NCBI RefSeq assembly: GCF_017356245.1
Contig: NZ_JAFMZZ010000001.1
Location: forward strand, 599-64,598
DNA: 64,000 bases
From: Bordetella petrii
GTDB lineage: Bacteria > Pseudomonadota > Gammaproteobacteria > Burkholderiales > Burkholderiaceae_B
Direction: 5' to 3'
The translations under genes and the position numbers were made by a program. The notes beneath the pieces were generated by a model. The model made no database searches. It saw only the letters and a list, made by a program, of their open reading frames with translations, and was not told the DNA's origin. Shown here one piece after another: positions 43,606 through 51,394 of the stretch. How positions within the stretch are numbered: position 1 is the first letter of the stretch; each line of letters begins with the position of its first letter.

Positions 43606-44523
43606 CTATGGCGGCCCGACGCCGGTCCAGTCGGGCCGCCTGAACCATTCCTTCAGGAAGTCCAGGAAGGTGCGCACCCGCAGCGGCAGGTTGCGCCGGC
43701 TGGGAAACACGGCGTAGATGTCCAGCCCGGTGGGCCGGTACGCCGGCAGCACGATGTCGAGCCGCCCATGCCGGATGTCGTCGGCCACCATGTAGGTGGG
43801 GTGCATCGAAATGCCGTGGCCCAGCAGCGCCGCGTGGCGCAGGGGTTCGCCGAAGTTGGCGCGGATGGTGCCGCCCACGCGCACCGAGTACGGCTTGCCC
43901 TTGGCGTCCCGGAAGGTCCAGGTGTTGGTGGGCGCCTTCAGTGCATGCACCATGCAGTCGTGCGCGGCCAGGTCGGCCACGCCGGCGGGGCGGCCGCGCC
44001 GCTTCAGGTAGGCGCGGGTGGCCACCAGCACCTGGGGCGCCACGGCCAGCCGATGCGCCATCTGGCTGGTGTCTTTCAGGCCCGAAGCAATGCGCACCGA
44101 CATGTCCAGCCCTTCGGCCACCAGGTCGGTGCGGCCGTCGTCCAGGTACAGCACCACCTGGATGTCGGGGTGCGCGGCGGAAAACGCCGTGATCACCGGC
44201 ACCAGGTGGAACGCGCCGAACGACGGGGGCGTGCCCACCCGCAGCATGCCCTTGGGCTCTTTGGCCGAGCGCCGCGCCGCGGACTCGACGTTCTCGACGC
44301 GCTCGAGCAGTTCGCGGCCGTTTTCCAGCAAGGCCAGCCCGGATTCGGTCAGGCTGACGCTCTTGGTGGTGCGCATCAGCAGCTGCACGCCCAGGTGGTG
44401 CTCCAGCCAGTTCACGTGCTTGGTCACGTTGCCCTTGGCCATGCCCAGGCGCTGCGCGGCCCCCGAGAAGCTCAGGCCCTGGGCCACTTCGATGAACACT
44501 TCAATGCAGCGCAGCTTGTCCAT
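43606..44523 (-). CDS. LysR family transcriptional regulator
   Basis: 305 residues. HTH: MDKLRCIEVFIEVAQGLSFS, AAQRLGMAKGNVTKHVNWLE and HLGVQLLMRTTKSVSLTE. The effector domain starts at about 90 and has LRVGTPPSFGAFHLVPVITA. It belongs to the large CrgA-like group. Transcribed away from the alcohol dehydrogenase gene, with an inverted repeat between them (44545-44568), so it is the likely controller of the flanking catabolic genes. Confidence 0.92.
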   Translation of the reverse strand: MDKLRCIEVFIEVAQGLSFSGAAQRLGMAKGNVTKHVNWLEHHLGVQLLMRTTKSVSLTESGLALLENGRELLERVENVESAARRSAKEPKGMLRVGTPPSFGAFHLVPVITAFSAAHPDIQVVLYLDDGRTDLVAEGLDMSVRIASGLKDTSQMAHRLAVAPQVLVATRAYLKRRGRPAGVADLAAHDCMVHALKAPTNTWTFRDAKGKPYSVRVGGTIRANFGEPLRHAALLGHGISMHPTYMVADDIRHGRLDIVLPAYRPTGLDIYAVFPSRRNLPLRVRTFLDFLKEWFRRPDWTGVGPP

Positions 44524-44544
44524 GGCGGCGTCCGTTTGTTTTCA

Positions 44545-44568
44545 ATCGGGAAACGATGATTTTCCGAT
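44545..44568. promoter_or_regulatory. inverted repeat between LysR and alcohol dehydrogenase genes
   Basis: ATCGG (44545-44549) and CCGAT (44564-44568) flank an AT-rich core with GAAA/TTTTC, giving an imperfect 24-bp dyad. The size and place fit a LysR recognition site that controls its own gene and the divergent operon. Confidence 0.45.
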
Positions 44569-44650
44569 CCGATTCTATCCCGGCCGGGCGGGCGTCGATA
44601 CACTGCCCTTCGATTGCCGATGCCGGATTGCCGGCCGCTGTATCCCGACG

Positions 44651-45823
44651 ATGCCGACCATGCCGAGTGAACCCGACCGCTATATCCACCAGGCCCTGCG
44701 CACCCGCCTGGTGTTCGGCCCCGGCGTGCTGGCCGAGGCCGGGCGGGAACTGGCCGCGCTGGGCTGTCGCCGGCCGCTGCTGCTGACCAGCAGCCGGGCG
44801 CGCGCCATGCCGGCCTACGCCGCGTTGCGCGCCGCGCTGGCCGGCGCCGACTGCGCCGAAAGCGGCGACGTGCCCGCGCATTCTTCGCCAGAAACGGTGC
44901 AGGCCGCGGCGCGCGAGCTGGCCGCGCACGGCGCCGACTGCCTGGTGGCCTTCGGCGGCGGCAGCGTGGCCGACACGGCCAAGGCGGCCGCCCTGCTGGC
45001 GGCCGAAGGCGGCGAACTGGCCGCGCATGCCTCGCGCTTCACGCCGCCCGCCACTGTCCATATGCCGCCGCTGCTGCGCCCCAAGCTGCCCATTCTGGCG
45101 GTGCCGCTGACGGCATCCGGCGCCGAGGCCACGCCGTCATTCGGTATCCGCACCGACGCGGGCGAAAAGCTGCTGTTCTGGGATGCGCAATTGGCCAGCC
45201 GGGTAGTGCTGCTGGACCCGCAACTGAACGCGGCCATGCCCGCCGCGGTCATGCTGGAGACCGGCATGAACGCGCTGGCCCATTGCATCGAGGGCCTGTA
45301 TTCCAGGCAGGGTTCGCCCATTGCCACGGCATTGGCCCTGGACGGCGCGCGGCGGCTGCGCGGCGCGCTGCGCCGGGTGGCGGCCAGCCCCGGCGACGTG
45401 CATGCGCGCGGCGAGCTGCTGGGGGCCGCGCACGTGGCCGGCATGGTGCTGGCCTCGGCGCGCAGCTGCCTGCACCACGCCTTGTGCCATGTGCTGGGCG
45501 CCAGCAGCGGAGCGGCCCACGGCGCCCTTAATGCGGTGATGCTGCCGCATGCGCTGCGCTACAACCTGCCCGCCGCGCGCGAGCCGCTGGCCGCGCTGGC
45601 GGCGGCCTGGTCGGCCGGCGCGCAGGCCGAGGCCGCCATCGGCCAGGTGGCCGCGCTGCAGGCCGAGCTTCGGGTGCCGCGGCGGCTGCGCGACCTGGGC
45701 ATCGCGCGCGGCCTGCTGCCGCAGGTGGCCCGGCGCGCGCTGCGCGAGCGCGGCCTGGCCTGCAACCCGCGTCAGGTGGGCGGGGCCGACGAACTTGAAG
45801 CCTTGCTGGATGCCGCCTGGTAG
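44651..45823 (+). CDS. iron-type alcohol dehydrogenase, maleylacetate reductase-like
   Basis: 390 residues from ATG 44651 (a second ATG at 44660 is also possible). NAD-binding GGGSVADTAKAAAL at about 97-110. Metal region ETGMNALAHCIEGLYS and HHALCHVLGASSGAAHGALN. The SGMNAxAHxxE pattern, with Asn where many iron alcohol dehydrogenases have Asp, is typical of maleylacetate reductases, which reduce maleylacetate to 3-oxoadipate. Next genes encode a dioxygenase and an FAH-family hydrolase, consistent with aromatic or chloroaromatic catabolism, but no ring-cleavage hydroxyquinol dioxygenase is seen. Confidence 0.8.
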   Translation: MPTMPSEPDRYIHQALRTRLVFGPGVLAEAGRELAALGCRRPLLLTSSRARAMPAYAALRAALAGADCAESGDVPAHSSPETVQAAARELAAHGADCLVAFGGGSVADTAKAAALLAAEGGELAAHASRFTPPATVHMPPLLRPKLPILAVPLTASGAEATPSFGIRTDAGEKLLFWDAQLASRVVLLDPQLNAAMPAAVMLETGMNALAHCIEGLYSRQGSPIATALALDGARRLRGALRRVAASPGDVHARGELLGAAHVAGMVLASARSCLHHALCHVLGASSGAAHGALNAVMLPHALRYNLPAAREPLAALAAAWSAGAQAEAAIGQVAALQAELRVPRRLRDLGIARGLLPQVARRALRERGLACNPRQVGGADELEALLDAAW

Positions 45824-45855
45824 CGGCGCCGGCCAGTTCTATTACGGAGAGAGCA

Positions 45856-46737
45856 ATGTTGAACGTCGTCGAAAGCGGATACAGCCTGGGCGCGCGGGTG
45901 GAAGGCCTGGACTTGTCGCGGCCCATGGCGCCAGAGACCTTCCGGCAGGTTGAAAGCCTGCTGGGCCGCTACGGAGTACTGAGTTTTCCCCGCCAGGCCC
46001 TGACGCCGGCGCAGCTGAAAGCCTATGCGCAGCAGTTCGGCACGCTGGAGGTCAACGTGGCCAACAGCTACCAGGAGCCCGGCCTGCCCGAGGTGATGAT
46101 CCTGTCGAACAAGGTCGAGAACGGCAGGCCGGTGGGCCTGGCCGACGCCGGGCAGGACTGGCACACCGACATGTCGTACAGCCGCATGATCGCCTTTACC
46201 AACATCCTGTACGGCATCGAGATTCCGATGCGCGACGGCGAACCGCTGGGCTGCACCGAGTTCTGCAACATGCACGCCGCCTACGACGAACTGCCCGATG
46301 CGCTGAAGCAGAGGCTGGACGGCATGACGGTGCTGCACGATTTCAACAAGTTCTGGGAACGCATGCGCCAGGAAAAGGGCAGCACCCGTCCGCCCCTGAC
46401 CGAAGCGCAGCGCCGCGCCAAGCCGCCGGTGTCGCACCCGGTTTTCCTGACGCATCCCATTACCGGGCGCAAGGTGCTGTACGCCAACCCCGGCTATTCG
46501 ATGCGCATCAACGAACTGCCGCCCGACGAAAGCGACCGCACGCTGGAATTCCTGTTCCGGCACCAGCTGCAGGACAAGTTCCGCTACCGGCACCGGTGGA
46601 GCGTGGGCGATGTGCTGATGTGGGACAACATGGGCACCATCCACAACGCGGTGGCCGACTATGCACCGCACGAGCATCGCCTGATCAAGCGCTGCCAGGT
46701 CATGGCCGACCGATTTTTCGGCGAGGTGGCGCCATGA
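45856..46737 (+). CDS. TauD/TfdA family Fe(II)/2-oxoglutarate-dependent dioxygenase
   Basis: 293 residues, GGAGAG upstream, 32 bp after the dehydrogenase gene. Facial triad: His103-x-Asp105 in DWHTDMSY and His263 in TIHNAVADY; Arg275 (EHRLIK) binds 2-oxoglutarate. These enzymes hydroxylate or cleave sulfonates, aryloxyacetates and other acids with loss of succinate and CO2. TfdA-type activity upstream of a maleylacetate reductase-like gene recalls aryloxyalkanoate pathways. Stop overlaps the next start by 4 bp. Confidence 0.9.
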   Translation: MLNVVESGYSLGARVEGLDLSRPMAPETFRQVESLLGRYGVLSFPRQALTPAQLKAYAQQFGTLEVNVANSYQEPGLPEVMILSNKVENGRPVGLADAGQDWHTDMSYSRMIAFTNILYGIEIPMRDGEPLGCTEFCNMHAAYDELPDALKQRLDGMTVLHDFNKFWERMRQEKGSTRPPLTEAQRRAKPPVSHPVFLTHPITGRKVLYANPGYSMRINELPPDESDRTLEFLFRHQLQDKFRYRHRWSVGDVLMWDNMGTIHNAVADYAPHEHRLIKRCQVMADRFFGEVAP

Positions 46738-47657
46738 AGCTGGTCAGCTATCGCGGCGCCGGCGGCCGGCCCGCCGTGGGGGCCGTGCGCGACGGCCGCG
46801 TGCTGGACCTGGGCGGCTGGCTGGGCGATGTGGTGCCCGATGCCGCCGCGCAGGCCTGCCTGGCGCAGGCGGGGCTGCTGCCGGCCGCGCACGGCATGCT
46901 GCGGCTGCTGCAGGGCGGCCCGCGGGCGCTGGACGATTTGCGGCGCCATCTGGCCGGCCGGCCCGCCGACGATGGCGGACCGCGGCTGGCCGACATCGAA
47001 CTGCTGGCGCCGGTGCCCCGCCCGGGCAAGATCGTGGCGGTGGGGCGCAACTACGCCGATCACGCCAAGGAAACCGGCGTCGGCCCATTCGAACAGCCCC
47101 GCATCGTCAGCAAGCTGCCGTCCAGCGTGTGCGCGCCGGGGCAGGCCGTGCCGCGGCCGGCCGGCGTGGCCAAGCTGGACTTCGAGGCCGAACTCGCGGT
47201 GGTGATCGGGCGCCCGGCGCGCGCCGTGGCCGAGTCCGACGCGCTGGCCTGCGTGGCGGGCTATACGGTGCTGGACGATGTCAGCGCGCGCGAATTCCAG
47301 TTCGACGTGTCGCCGGCCCAGACCACGTTCGCCAAAAGCATGGACAGCTTCGCGCCCATGGGGCCGTGGCTGGTCACCGCCGACGAGGTGGGCGACCCGC
47401 AGGCGCTGACGGTGCGCAGCTGGCTGAACGACGAACTGATGCAGCAGGCCAGCACCGCCGACATGCTGTTCCCGGTGGCGACGCTGATCGCCTATGTGTC
47501 GCGCTACATGACGCTGGAGCCGGGCGATGTGCTGGCCACCGGCACGCCGGCCGGCATCGGCGCGTTCCGCGACCCGCCGCGCTATCTGCAGCCGGGCGAC
47601 CGGCTGCGCATGGAGGTGTCGCGCGTGGGCGTGCTGCAGCACTCGATCGCGCCCTGA
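46734..47657 (+). CDS. fumarylacetoacetate hydrolase (FAH) family protein
   Basis: 307 residues, ATG overlapping the TauD stop. N-terminal cap (about 1-95), then the FAH core: KIVAVGRNYADHAKETG, metal ligand Glu in KLDFEAELAVVIG, YTVLDDVSAREFQFD, SMDSFAPMGPWLVTADE and LEPGDVLATGTPAGIG. Family members cleave C-C bonds or decarboxylate/hydrate ring-cleavage products. Coupled to TauD, so they act in one path. Confidence 0.93.
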   Translation: MKLVSYRGAGGRPAVGAVRDGRVLDLGGWLGDVVPDAAAQACLAQAGLLPAAHGMLRLLQGGPRALDDLRRHLAGRPADDGGPRLADIELLAPVPRPGKIVAVGRNYADHAKETGVGPFEQPRIVSKLPSSVCAPGQAVPRPAGVAKLDFEAELAVVIGRPARAVAESDALACVAGYTVLDDVSAREFQFDVSPAQTTFAKSMDSFAPMGPWLVTADEVGDPQALTVRSWLNDELMQQASTADMLFPVATLIAYVSRYMTLEPGDVLATGTPAGIGAFRDPPRYLQPGDRLRMEVSRVGVLQHSIAP

Positions 47658-47702
47658 CCAGGTAGTACCTGCATAACACCAACAACCACCAAGGAGAGAC
47701 CC

Positions 47703-48686
47703 ATGAGCAGACCCATCATCCGGGCGGCCTGCGCCGCCCTGTTCGCCGCCGCGGCGCTGCCCGCCGTGCCGGCCTCGGCCGACAGCTATCCCACCCAGCC
47801 GGTGCGCATGATCGTCGGCTTCGCGGCGGGCGGCCCCACCGATGTCATCGCGCGCCTGCTGGCGCAGGACATGAGCCAGACGCTGGGCCAGTCGGTGGTG
47901 GTGGAAAACAAGACCGGCGCCAATTCGCTGATCGCCACGCGCGAGGTGGCGGAGGCGCCCGCCGACGGCTATACCGTGCTGTTCGCCTCGCTGTCGCACA
48001 ACGTCAATTGGCTGCTGCTGGGGGACAAGGCCGGCTACGACCCGCTGAAAGACTTCGCGCCCATTTCCAACGCGGCGTCGCTGCCCATGGTGGCGGTCAC
48101 CGCCTACGATTCGCCGATCCGTTCGATGCAGCAGCTGATCGACCAGGCGCGCGCCAAGCCCGACAGCATCAGCTATGGCTCGGCCGGCAACGGCGGCTCG
48201 GCCCACCTGGCCGCCGCCATGATGGGCACCATGGCGCACCTGAAGATGCTCCACGTGCCGTTTCGCGGCAATGGCCCGGCGCTGACCGAGGTGATGGCCG
48301 GGCGAGTGTCGTTCATGTTCTATCCCATTATCGGGGTGGCCGAGAACGTGCAGGCCAAGCGCGTGCGCGTGCTGGCGCTGGGCAGCCCCGAGGCCCGCGC
48401 GGATTTTCCCGGCGTGCCGGCTATGTCCGACATCGGCTTTCCCGACTTCCAGGACACGGCGCCGTGGGTCGGCCTGCTGGCGCCGGCCGGCGTGCCCGAT
48501 GCGGTGGTGCGGAAGCTGAACCAGGCCATGGTGCACGCGTTGAAACAGCCGCAGATCCAGTCGCGCCTGAAAGACCTGGGGGCGCTGGCCATCGGCGACA
48601 GTCCGCAGCACTTCCGCGACTTTCTGCTGCAAGACCAGAAGCGCTGGGCCGCCGTGATCAAGGCGGCCGGCATTTCGGCCCAGTAG
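47703..48686 (+). CDS. Bug/TctC periplasmic substrate-binding protein 2
   Basis: 327 residues, AAGGAGAGAC upstream, 45 bp after the FAH-family gene. Signal peptide about 1-25 (PAVPASADS). Bug motifs: YPTQPVRMIVGFAAGGPTDV, VVVENKTGANSLIATREVAE, SPIRSMQQLIDQARAKPDSI and VPFRGNGPALTEVMAG. It probably binds the acid degraded by the cluster. Orphan: no TctAB partner here. Confidence 0.93.
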   Translation: MSRPIIRAACAALFAAAALPAVPASADSYPTQPVRMIVGFAAGGPTDVIARLLAQDMSQTLGQSVVVENKTGANSLIATREVAEAPADGYTVLFASLSHNVNWLLLGDKAGYDPLKDFAPISNAASLPMVAVTAYDSPIRSMQQLIDQARAKPDSISYGSAGNGGSAHLAAAMMGTMAHLKMLHVPFRGNGPALTEVMAGRVSFMFYPIIGVAENVQAKRVRVLALGSPEARADFPGVPAMSDIGFPDFQDTAPWVGLLAPAGVPDAVVRKLNQAMVHALKQPQIQSRLKDLGALAIGDSPQHFRDFLLQDQKRWAAVIKAAGISAQ

Positions 48687-48691
48687 GCGCC

Positions 48692-49843
48692 ATGGCCACA
48701 GCAGCAAGCCGCGCCCAGAGTATCGAAGACTTGCGGCGCATCGCGCGGCGCCGCCTGCCGCGCGCCATCTTCGATTTTTTCGATGGCGGCGCGGAAGACG
48801 AGCTGGCGCTGGCGGGCAATTGCGCCGCCTTCGCCAGGCTGCGCCTGGCGCCGCGCGCGCTGGTGGATGTGTCGCAGGTGCAGACGCAGGCCGACGTGCT
48901 GGGCGGCCCGGCGGCGCTGCCGCTGGCGGTGGCCCCTACCGGCGCCGTGGGCTATGGGCGCCCGGGCGGCGACATTGCCATCGCGCGCGCCGCGGCAGCT
49001 GCGGGCGTGCCGTACACCTTGTCGACCTCGGCCACCGCGTCGATCGAGCAGATTGCCCGGGCGGCGCCAGGCCGCCTGTGGTTCCAGGCGTACATTTTGC
49101 GCAACCGCGAATTGCTGGACGCGCTGATCGCCCGCGCCCGCGCCGCCGATTATGAAGCGCTGATGATCACGGTAGACCTGCCGGTGGGCGGCAAGCGCGA
49201 GCGCGATGCCCGCAATCACCTGTCGTTTCCGTTCCGCTATACCGCGCGCAATGTGCTGGACTTCGGCAGCCGGCCCGCCTGGGCGCTGGCGATGCTGCGC
49301 CGCGGCCTGCCGGTGATGGAAAACCTGAAGGGGCTGGAGGCGCCGGCCGCCAGCGCGACCCGGCTGGCTTCATCGGTGGGCCGCAGCTACGATCCTTCGT
49401 TCGACTGGAGCCGCCTGCGGGCCATTCGCGACGCGTGGCCGCGCAAACTGATCGTCAAGGGCATCCTGCGCCCCGACGATGCCGAACGCCTGGTGGCGCT
49501 GGGTTGCGACGCGGTGGTGGTGTCCAACCATGGCGGGCGCCAGCTGGACAGCGCCGCGGCCACGCTGGATGCCTTGCCCGCCGTGGTGCGGGCCGTGAAT
49601 GGCCGCGTGCCGGTGCTGGTGGACGGCGGCGTGCGGCGCGGCGCCGACCTGCTGAAAGCGCGCGTGCTGGGCGCGCAGGCGGTGCTGGTGGGCCGCGCCA
49701 CGCTGTGGGGCGCGGTGGCCGCAGGCCAGCCCGGCGCCGAGCGCGCCCTGGCCATCCTGCGCGACGAACTGCAGCGCACCATGCAGCTGTGCGGCGCACA
49801 GAACGTGGCCGACATCGGCGCCGATCTGCTGTTCCAGCCTTGA
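48692..49843 (+). CDS. FMN-dependent alpha-hydroxyacid oxidase/dehydrogenase
   Basis: 383 residues from ATG 48692, 5 bp after the Bug gene. Typical of lactate/mandelate/glycolate oxidoreductases: SIEDLRRIARRRLPRAIFDF with FDGGAEDE, LPLAVAPTGAVGYGRPGGDI, STSATASIEQIA, ITVDLPVGGKRERDARN, KLIVKGILRPDDAERLV and the active-site block VVSNHGGRQLDSAAATLDAL (His base, Arg). Oxidises an L-2-hydroxyacid to the 2-oxoacid. No membrane anchor evident. Last gene of the operon before repeat D. Confidence 0.92.
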   Translation: MATAASRAQSIEDLRRIARRRLPRAIFDFFDGGAEDELALAGNCAAFARLRLAPRALVDVSQVQTQADVLGGPAALPLAVAPTGAVGYGRPGGDIAIARAAAAAGVPYTLSTSATASIEQIARAAPGRLWFQAYILRNRELLDALIARARAADYEALMITVDLPVGGKRERDARNHLSFPFRYTARNVLDFGSRPAWALAMLRRGLPVMENLKGLEAPAASATRLASSVGRSYDPSFDWSRLRAIRDAWPRKLIVKGILRPDDAERLVALGCDAVVVSNHGGRQLDSAAATLDALPAVVRAVNGRVPVLVDGGVRRGADLLKARVLGAQAVLVGRATLWGAVAAGQPGAERALAILRDELQRTMQLCGAQNVADIGADLLFQP

Positions 49844-49851
49844 TGCGCCGC

Positions 49852-49962
49852 CCAGGTGTCAGGCTCCGCAAGGTGCCTGACACCGAAGTAAGCCGCAGCC
49901 GTCTCAGTCGTACGGTGTCCGACACCCTGCGGGAGCCAGACACCTAGACACCTAGACACCTG
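49852..49962. repeat. dispersed two-hairpin palindromic element, copy D (inverted spacer) with tandem tail
   Basis: Hairpin 1: perfect arms GGTGTCAGGC (49855-49864) and GCCTGACACC (49875-49884). Hairpin 2: 10-bp arms at 49914-49923 and 49935-49944 with two mismatches. The spacer holds the complement of the TTGAGACAG-type motif (as GTCTCAG, 49901-49907), so this copy is inverted relative to A and B. The right end carries GACACCTA-type 8-bp units in tandem up to 49962. No ORF. Located between the hydroxyacid oxidase and HD genes. Confidence 0.87.
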
Positions 49963-50022
49963 GCCGCAATCCTGGCACAGCAGGACGTGGCCGGCGGCCG
50001 GTGACAAGCGGTAATGGCGGCC

Positions 50023-50679
50023 CTACGCGGCAGCGTCGGCGCCCCACTCTTGCACGAAAGTATCGCGGAACGCGCGCAGCCAGGCCAGCCGCGATTCGGC
50101 CAGGGTGCGCGCGGCCGCCGTGTGCATGGCGGCGGGCAGGGCGGCCAGCTTGACTTCGATGTGGTCCAGCGCATAGGCGCGGTCGTCCAGCGGACGCGCC
50201 CGCGCCAGCGGGTCGGCGGGATGCGCGAAGGCCGAGCCCATGCGGCCGGCCGTGTAGAACAGTCGCGCCAGGCCCACTGCGCCCAGCGCGTCGAGCCGGT
50301 CGGCATCCTGCACGATCCTGGCTTCGATGGTGGTGGGCGCGATGCCGGCCGAAAAACTGTGGGCCTCGATGGCGTGCGCCACCGCATCCAGCCTGCCGGC
50401 GGGAAAGCCGGCGCGCGCCAGCTGATCGCGCGCCTGCGCGGTGGCCATGCGCGAAGCCTGGGCGCGTTCCGGATGGTTCTTGGGAAGATTGACGAGGTCG
50501 TGCAGATAGCACGCGGCCTGCACCACCAGCGGGTCGGCTTCGGGATGGCTGGCCAGCAGGTTGCGCGCCAGCTGCCAGACGCGGTGCAGGTGGTTCAGGT
50601 CGTGCGCGCCGTCGTCCTGGCTGTCCGCCGTGGCAATGGCGATCAGGCGGGGCGTCCAGGCGGCAAGAAGATCGGGCAT
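50023..50679 (-). CDS. HD domain phosphohydrolase, YedJ type
   Basis: 218 residues. HD motif residues: HDLNHLHRVWQLARNLL, AACYLHDLVNLPKNHPER (the HD pair), QARDQLARAGF, EARIVQDADRLDALGAVGLA and FYTAGRMG. This set fits the YedJ/YpgQ metal-dependent phosphohydrolases of nucleotides. Divergent from the TetR gene. Substrate unknown. Confidence 0.9.
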   Translation of the reverse strand: MPDLLAAWTPRLIAIATADSQDDGAHDLNHLHRVWQLARNLLASHPEADPLVVQAACYLHDLVNLPKNHPERAQASRMATAQARDQLARAGFPAGRLDAVAHAIEAHSFSAGIAPTTIEARIVQDADRLDALGAVGLARLFYTAGRMGSAFAHPADPLARARPLDDRAYALDHIEVKLAALPAAMHTAAARTLAESRLAWLRAFRDTFVQEWGADAAA

Positions 50680-50781
50680 GAAGCGTTCCAGTCAGGGGGA
50701 CAGAACCCGCGATGCTGCGGGCGAGCCGCAAGCATACGCTGCCCGCGGCCGAAGGCCGGCCGCGTCCGGGATGACCCCGGC

Positions 50782-50811
50782 TTGACCCCCAATCTACTAG
50801 TAGGTAACAAT
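50782..50811 (+). promoter_or_regulatory. promoter with CTACTAGTAG operator; leaderless TetR gene
   Basis: TTGACC (50782-50787), 17 bp, TAACAA (50805-50810). The start site would fall at or next to the ATG (50818), and no ribosome binding site is present. CTACTAGTAG (50794-50803), a perfect 10-bp palindrome in the spacer, is a likely TetR self-operator. It resembles the sites at 55.8-56.3 kb. Confidence 0.6.
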
Positions 50812-50817
50812 CGCGGC

Positions 50818-51384
50818 ATGAATACCGCCACTACCCGCGAACAGCTCCTGGGCCATGCCCAGGCCCTTATCCGGCAGCGAGGCTACAACGGCTTCAGCTA
50901 CCGGGACCTGGCCGACCGGGTGGGGGTCAAGACGGCCAGCATCCATTATTACTTTCCCTGCAAAGACGACCTGCTCATCGAGGCCATCGACAACTATGCC
51001 GCGCACGTCGCCGGCCTGGTGCAGGGCATCGACGCCACGCTGCCCGCCAAAGAGCGGCTGGACCGCTACGCGGCGCTGTTCGAGGGCGGGCCCACCGATC
51101 AGGTGTGCCTGTGCGGCATGCTGGCGGCCGATTTCGCCTCGCTGTCCGACCGGGCGCGCCAGTCGCTGCAGGGGTTCTTCTGCATGCACGAAACCTGGCT
51201 GGCCCAGGTCATCGCCGATGGCCAGCGCGACGGCACCCTGAAGTGGTCGGGCTGCCCCGACGCCGCCGGGCGCTGCCTGTTCGCGGCATTCCAGGGCGCT
51301 CTGATGGGGTCGCGCCTGTTCCAGAACCCGGCCCGGCTGCACGACGTCGTGGCTTCGGTGCAGGGCCGGCCCGCGGCCCACTGA
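50818..51384 (+). CDS. TetR family regulator (leaderless)
   Basis: 188 residues. HTH: TTREQLLGHAQALIRQRGYN, GFSYRDLADRVGVKTASIHY and YFPCKDDLLIEAIDNYA. C-terminal part has VCLCGMLAADFASLSDRARQ, like the AcuR/YxaF-type group. A close paralogue lies at 54748-55320 in this window (same MNTxTT start and SYRDLA core). It converges on the fumarase-type gene; 10 bp separates their stops. Its target may be itself or an unlinked operon. Confidence 0.92.
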   Translation: MNTATTREQLLGHAQALIRQRGYNGFSYRDLADRVGVKTASIHYYFPCKDDLLIEAIDNYAAHVAGLVQGIDATLPAKERLDRYAALFEGGPTDQVCLCGMLAADFASLSDRARQSLQGFFCMHETWLAQVIADGQRDGTLKWSGCPDAAGRCLFAAFQGALMGSRLFQNPARLHDVVASVQGRPAAH

Positions 51385-51394
51385 TCCCTGTCGC

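Noticed and set aside
47658..47702. Small palindrome CAGGTAGTACCTG upstream of Bug gene 2
   Set aside because: Six-bp arms only, no support from position relative to a promoter, and not part of the repeat family.
49937..49962. CRISPR-like tandem repeat
   Set aside because: Units are 8 bp, without spacers, and no cas genes are present.
22526..49962. Insertion sequence
   Set aside because: The repeats contain no transposase ORF and are under 120 bp, so they are not IS elements themselves.
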